Source: Dorea phocaeensis (GTDB lineage: Bacteria; Bacillota; Clostridia; Lachnospirales; Lachnospiraceae). From it: a DNA stretch of 64,000 nt. The stretch is from the NCBI RefSeq assembly GCF_900240315.1, contig NZ_OEPZ01000002.1, positions 248,001 to 312,000 of the forward strand, read 5' to 3'. Below, piece by piece: positions 61,609-64,000 of the stretch (position 1 is its first letter; every line of letters starts with the position of its first letter). The position numbers were made by a program, and so were the translations under genes. Below the pieces are notes generated by a model, which saw nothing but the letters and a program-made list of their open reading frames with translations, was not told the DNA's origin and did not search any database.

Positions 61609-63105
61609 CTATCTTCTTTTTGGTTCCTTACATGCTTTCCGGCTTAAACCGACGCGGTATTTAGAAAGCCCGGACTTCAACCTAGCCATATCAGGCATAC
61701 GCCATTCCCAGTTGGGGGATCCAACCGTTCCCGGTGTATTCAGATGTCCTTCTTTTCCTAGTCCTAGAATGTCCGCCATTGGCACAATCACATATTCGGC
61801 ACAGCTTTTCCAGATATAAGCCAGCAGGCGATCCTGCACAGACCCCTGACGAATTCCCTGACGCGCCAAAAAACGACGTACCTTACGCCTGCCCGGACAT
61901 GTCAGCCCCTCATACCACTGACGCAGCGTATCATTATCGTGTGTTCCCGTATAGAAAATCATATTTTCCCGATCTTCTTCCCGATCATAAGCGTATTTTC
62001 CATCTGTATCAATCGAAAACACCAGAATTTTCATTCCTTTCAGATGATAGTGATCCCGAAGCGTTAAAACTTCCGGACGAAGCAGTCCCAAATCCTCTGC
62101 CACCAGCTGGATTCCCGGAATCTTCTCATACAATGTATCCATCACCTCATATCCCGGCGCTTCCACCCATTCTCCTTCAATCGCAGTCGGACAAGATGCC
62201 GGAATCTTCCAAAATGTATCAAACGCCCGGAAATGATCGATGCGAACCAGATCAAACATCTGGCTGCTGCATCCGATTCTCTCCACCCAGAATTTATAGT
62301 CATCCTTCTGAAGCTTCTCCCAATCGTAGATTGGATTTCCCCAGCGCTGCCCCGTTTTACTGAAATAATCCGGCGGAACTCCGGCAATAAAGACGGGTCT
62401 TCCGTCTGTATCAAGCAGAAAGTTATCCTTTCCCGCCCATACGTCTGCCGAATCCAATCCCACGTAAAATGGCACGTCACCCATAATACGAATCCCCAGA
62501 TCATTTGCCGTACGCTTAATCTTCATCCACTGATGATGGAAAAGATACTGAACAAAGATCTGATACCTTGCTTCCTCTTCAAGTTCATCTGAAAGGGGAT
62601 ATTGATTTTCCGGCCAATTTCTCTCTTCTTCCGTCCATTCATTCCAGCAAAGACCGCCGTTCTTTTTCCGAAATGCCTGGAATACGCCATAGTTATGCAC
62701 CCATTTCTGCTTCTCAAACTCCTGATATCCGGTATCTTTCTGCTCTGCATCCGCATTGGACGAGAACTTCAAAAAAGCGCTTCTTAGATATTCTTCCTTC
62801 CAGCTTCTTACTCCTTCATAATCTACCGTTTTGGCATTCTGTCTTAGCGCCGGCGGCCGTTCCAAAAGAAGTCCTTCTTCATACATATCATCCAGACTGA
62901 TATAAACGGGGTCTCCTGCAAATGACGAATACGGCTGATAGGGGGAATTCCCATATCCCACCGGATTTAGCGGCAGAATCTGCCAAATCGTCACTTTATT
63001 TTCTCTTAACAATTTTAAAAATTCTCGTGTCTGTGCACCCAGCTCCCCGATTCCTGTCCGGGAGGGAAGTGCAGAGACTGGCATTAAAATTCCTGACTCT
63101 TTCAT
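61609..63105 (-). CDS. malQ: 4-alpha-glucanotransferase (amylomaltase)
   Basis: A 498-residue GH77 enzyme disproportionating maltodextrins. Motifs: GIGELGAQTREFLKLL at the N-terminus, IMGDVPFYVGLDSADVWA (about 212-229), the nucleophile aspartate in LVRIDHFRAFDTFW (about 292), acid/base in LVAEDLGLLRPEV (about 337) and GTHDNDTLRQWY (about 390). AGGAAGG precedes the ATG. It would work with glycogen or maltodextrin metabolism genes located elsewhere. Confidence 0.95.
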   Translation of the reverse strand: MKESGILMPVSALPSRTGIGELGAQTREFLKLLRENKVTIWQILPLNPVGYGNSPYQPYSSFAGDPVYISLDDMYEEGLLLERPPALRQNAKTVDYEGVRSWKEEYLRSAFLKFSSNADAEQKDTGYQEFEKQKWVHNYGVFQAFRKKNGGLCWNEWTEEERNWPENQYPLSDELEEEARYQIFVQYLFHHQWMKIKRTANDLGIRIMGDVPFYVGLDSADVWAGKDNFLLDTDGRPVFIAGVPPDYFSKTGQRWGNPIYDWEKLQKDDYKFWVERIGCSSQMFDLVRIDHFRAFDTFWKIPASCPTAIEGEWVEAPGYEVMDTLYEKIPGIQLVAEDLGLLRPEVLTLRDHYHLKGMKILVFSIDTDGKYAYDREEDRENMIFYTGTHDNDTLRQWYEGLTCPGRRKVRRFLARQGIRQGSVQDRLLAYIWKSCAEYVIVPMADILGLGKEGHLNTPGTVGSPNWEWRMPDMARLKSGLSKYRVGLSRKACKEPKRR

Positions 63106-63171
63106 GTAACAACCTTCCTATGCAATATTATTAACCATTGTAGCACAGACTGCAAAAGTATTCTAGGAAAA

Positions 63172-63212
63172 GAAAAAAGCCGTAATCTTATTCAAAGATT
63201 ACGACTTTTTTT
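63172..63212 (-). terminator. Terminator of the tRNA cluster
   Basis: AGTCGTAATCTTT, 4-base loop, AAGATTACGGCT and a T-run on the minus strand, directly after tRNA-Leu. Confidence 0.85.
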
Positions 63213-63214
63213 AC

Positions 63215-63294
63215 TGCGGATGACAGGAATCGAACCTGCACGGTCTCCCACTAGATCCTAAGTCTAGCGCGTCTGCCAGTTCCGCCACATCCGC
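63215..63294 (-). tRNA. tRNA-Leu(UAG)
   Basis: Acceptor GCGGATG pairs with CATCCGC; the anticodon loop reads CTTAGGA (anticodon TAG); a long variable arm (TGGGAGACCG) and GGTTCGATTCC T-arm are present. CCA is not encoded. Confidence 0.95.
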
Positions 63295-63338
63295 AAGGAA
63301 AAAGAGTCAAAGAAAGCTTTTCTCTAACTCTTTTTCAG

Positions 63339-63411
63339 TGAGCGTGCGGGGATTCGAACCCCGGACAACTTGATTAAAAGTCAAGTGCTCTACCACCTGA
63401 GCTACACGCCC
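63339..63411 (-). tRNA. tRNA-Lys(UUU)
   Basis: Acceptor GGGCGTG/CACGCTC, D-arm AGCTCAGGTGGTAGAGC, anticodon loop CTTTTAA (anticodon TTT), T-arm GGGGTTCGAATCCCC. Confidence 0.96.
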
Positions 63412-63419
63412 ATAATAAC

Positions 63420-63491
63420 CTGGGCTAGTTGGATTCGAACCAACGAATGCAGGAGTCAAAGTCCTGTGCCTTACCGCTTGGCGATAGCCCA
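63420..63491 (-). tRNA. tRNA-Gln(UUG)
   Basis: Acceptor TGGGCTA/TAGCCCA with the U1-A72 pair typical of bacterial tRNA-Gln, anticodon loop CTTTGAC (anticodon TTG), discriminator G. Confidence 0.95.
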
Positions 63492-63531
63492 ATAATATTC
63501 TCTCCCCAATTCTTTATGAGAAAGAAAAAAA

Positions 63532-63606
63532 GGTGGGTAATGGGACTCGAACCCATGATATCCAGAACCACAATCTGGCGCGCTAACCAACTGCACCATA
63601 CCCACC
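63532..63606 (-). tRNA. tRNA-His(GUG)
   Basis: Acceptor with the extra 5' G opposite C73 (GGTGGGTA), anticodon loop TTGTGGT (anticodon GTG), T-arm GGGTTCGAGTCCC. Confidence 0.96.
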
Positions 63607-63673
63607 ATATATATTACTTATCGAACTATGTTGTCCAACTAAGTACCACCATATTCAATTTTTGTGGTTCTAA

Positions 63674-63747
63674 CGAGCCTGGGGGGATTCGAACCCTCGA
63701 CCTACGGCTTAGAAGGCCGTTGCTCTATCCAGCTGAGCTACAGACTC
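63674..63747 (-). tRNA. tRNA-Arg(UCU)
   Basis: Acceptor GAGTCTG/CAGGCTC (one G-U pair), anticodon loop CTTCTAA (anticodon TCT), T-arm AGGGTTCGAATCC. Confidence 0.95.
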
Positions 63748-63796
63748 ACAAGACTAGCTCTTTAGAACTATTTCTCAAAGCCTCAGGCTTTAAGAA

Positions 63797-63867
63797 AGCG
63801 GGTGATGGGAATCGAACCCACGTATCCAGCTTGGAAGGCTGGTGTTCTACCATTGAACTACACCCGC
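63797..63867 (-). tRNA. tRNA-Gly(UCC)
   Basis: Acceptor GCGGGTG/CACCCGC, anticodon loop CTTCCAA (anticodon TCC), T-arm GGGTTCGATTCCC. Confidence 0.95.
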
Positions 63868-63875
63868 ATGGATTA

Positions 63876-63950
63876 TCGGGGTGACAGGATTCGAACCTGC
63901 GACCTCCTGGTCCCAAACCAGGCGCTCTAGCCAAGCTGAGCCACACCCCG
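63876..63950 (-). tRNA. tRNA-Pro(UGG)
   Basis: Acceptor CGGGGTG/CACCCCG, anticodon loop TTTGGGA (anticodon TGG), T-arm CAGGTTCGAATCCTG. It is the first tRNA of the cluster visible in the window; more may lie beyond the right edge. Confidence 0.96.
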
Positions 63951-64000
63951 ATGTTATGTTGTCCTGTCACTTTTTTGTCTATCTCGCCGTGACACAAGAG

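Overview
This window looks like the chromosome of a spore-forming, strictly anaerobic gut Firmicute, most likely a Lachnospiraceae member (inference). The basis is a complete sigF/spoVA sporulation cluster, spoIIID, [FeFe]-hydrogenase maturases, a two-gene SufC/SufB-type Fe-S assembly locus, Crp/Fnr-ferredoxin genes, galactoside-utilisation genes and choline-binding-repeat surface proteins. Most genes lie on the minus strand. Housekeeping stretches have a moderate GC content; roughly 20.6-37.9 kb is visibly AT-richer and carries accessory genes and broken gene remnants.

Layout. 0-1 kb: the 5' part of a Na/phosphate cotransporter gene, cut by the window edge. 1.1-5.8 kb: spoIIAA-spoIIAB-sigF, a 60-codon membrane ORF and spoVAA-AB-AC-AD-AE in one run, with a forespore (sigma-G-like) promoter just after sigF. 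5.9-13.7 kb: a membrane TPR protein, a 44-residue microprotein, folC, an LTA-synthase-like sulfatase and valS under a valine T-box. 14.2-16.6 kb (plus strand): a deoxyinosine-type DNA glycosylase, a zinc macrodomain ADP-ribose hydrolase and an AEC transporter. 16.6-20.6 kb (plus): hydE-hydG-hydF behind a structured leader with its own promoter and terminator, the best candidate here for an undescribed regulatory RNA.

20.6-37.9 kb is an accessory carbohydrate region. It holds a broken HAD phosphatase gene, lacZ plus a GPH sugar symporter with two AraC regulators, a broken membrane-anchored protein gene, a Crp/Fnr regulator facing a ferredoxin-cupin pair, a graveyard (direct repeats, a ParE/RelE toxin pseudogene joined to a group II intron fragment), and a GPH symporter / alpha-galactosidase / YczE-like operon with its AraC regulator. 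37.9-41.5 kb: guaA, an HPr-like protein without the phosphorylatable His, an AraC-type regulator and spoIIID. 41.7-46.6 kb: two large exported surface proteins (choline-binding repeats; beta-helix with sorting signal) flanking a small PAS-like ORF and a degenerate CPBP protein.

46.7-51.6 kb: a MerR regulator divergent from a GNAT / ABC / ABC exporter operon, with a MerR-type operator in a 19-bp promoter spacer. 51.6-63.1 kb: a zinc alcohol dehydrogenase, an NSS transporter, a trigger-factor-like lipoprotein, small membrane proteins, glpP, a DUF2238-like membrane protein, sufB/D-sufC-yfcE, a YitT protein and malQ. 63.2-63.95 kb: seven tRNA genes on the minus strand (transcription order Pro-Gly-Arg-His-Gln-Lys-Leu).

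All calls come from reading motifs by eye; no database search was run, and promoter, operator and RNA-structure calls are sequence-pattern inferences.
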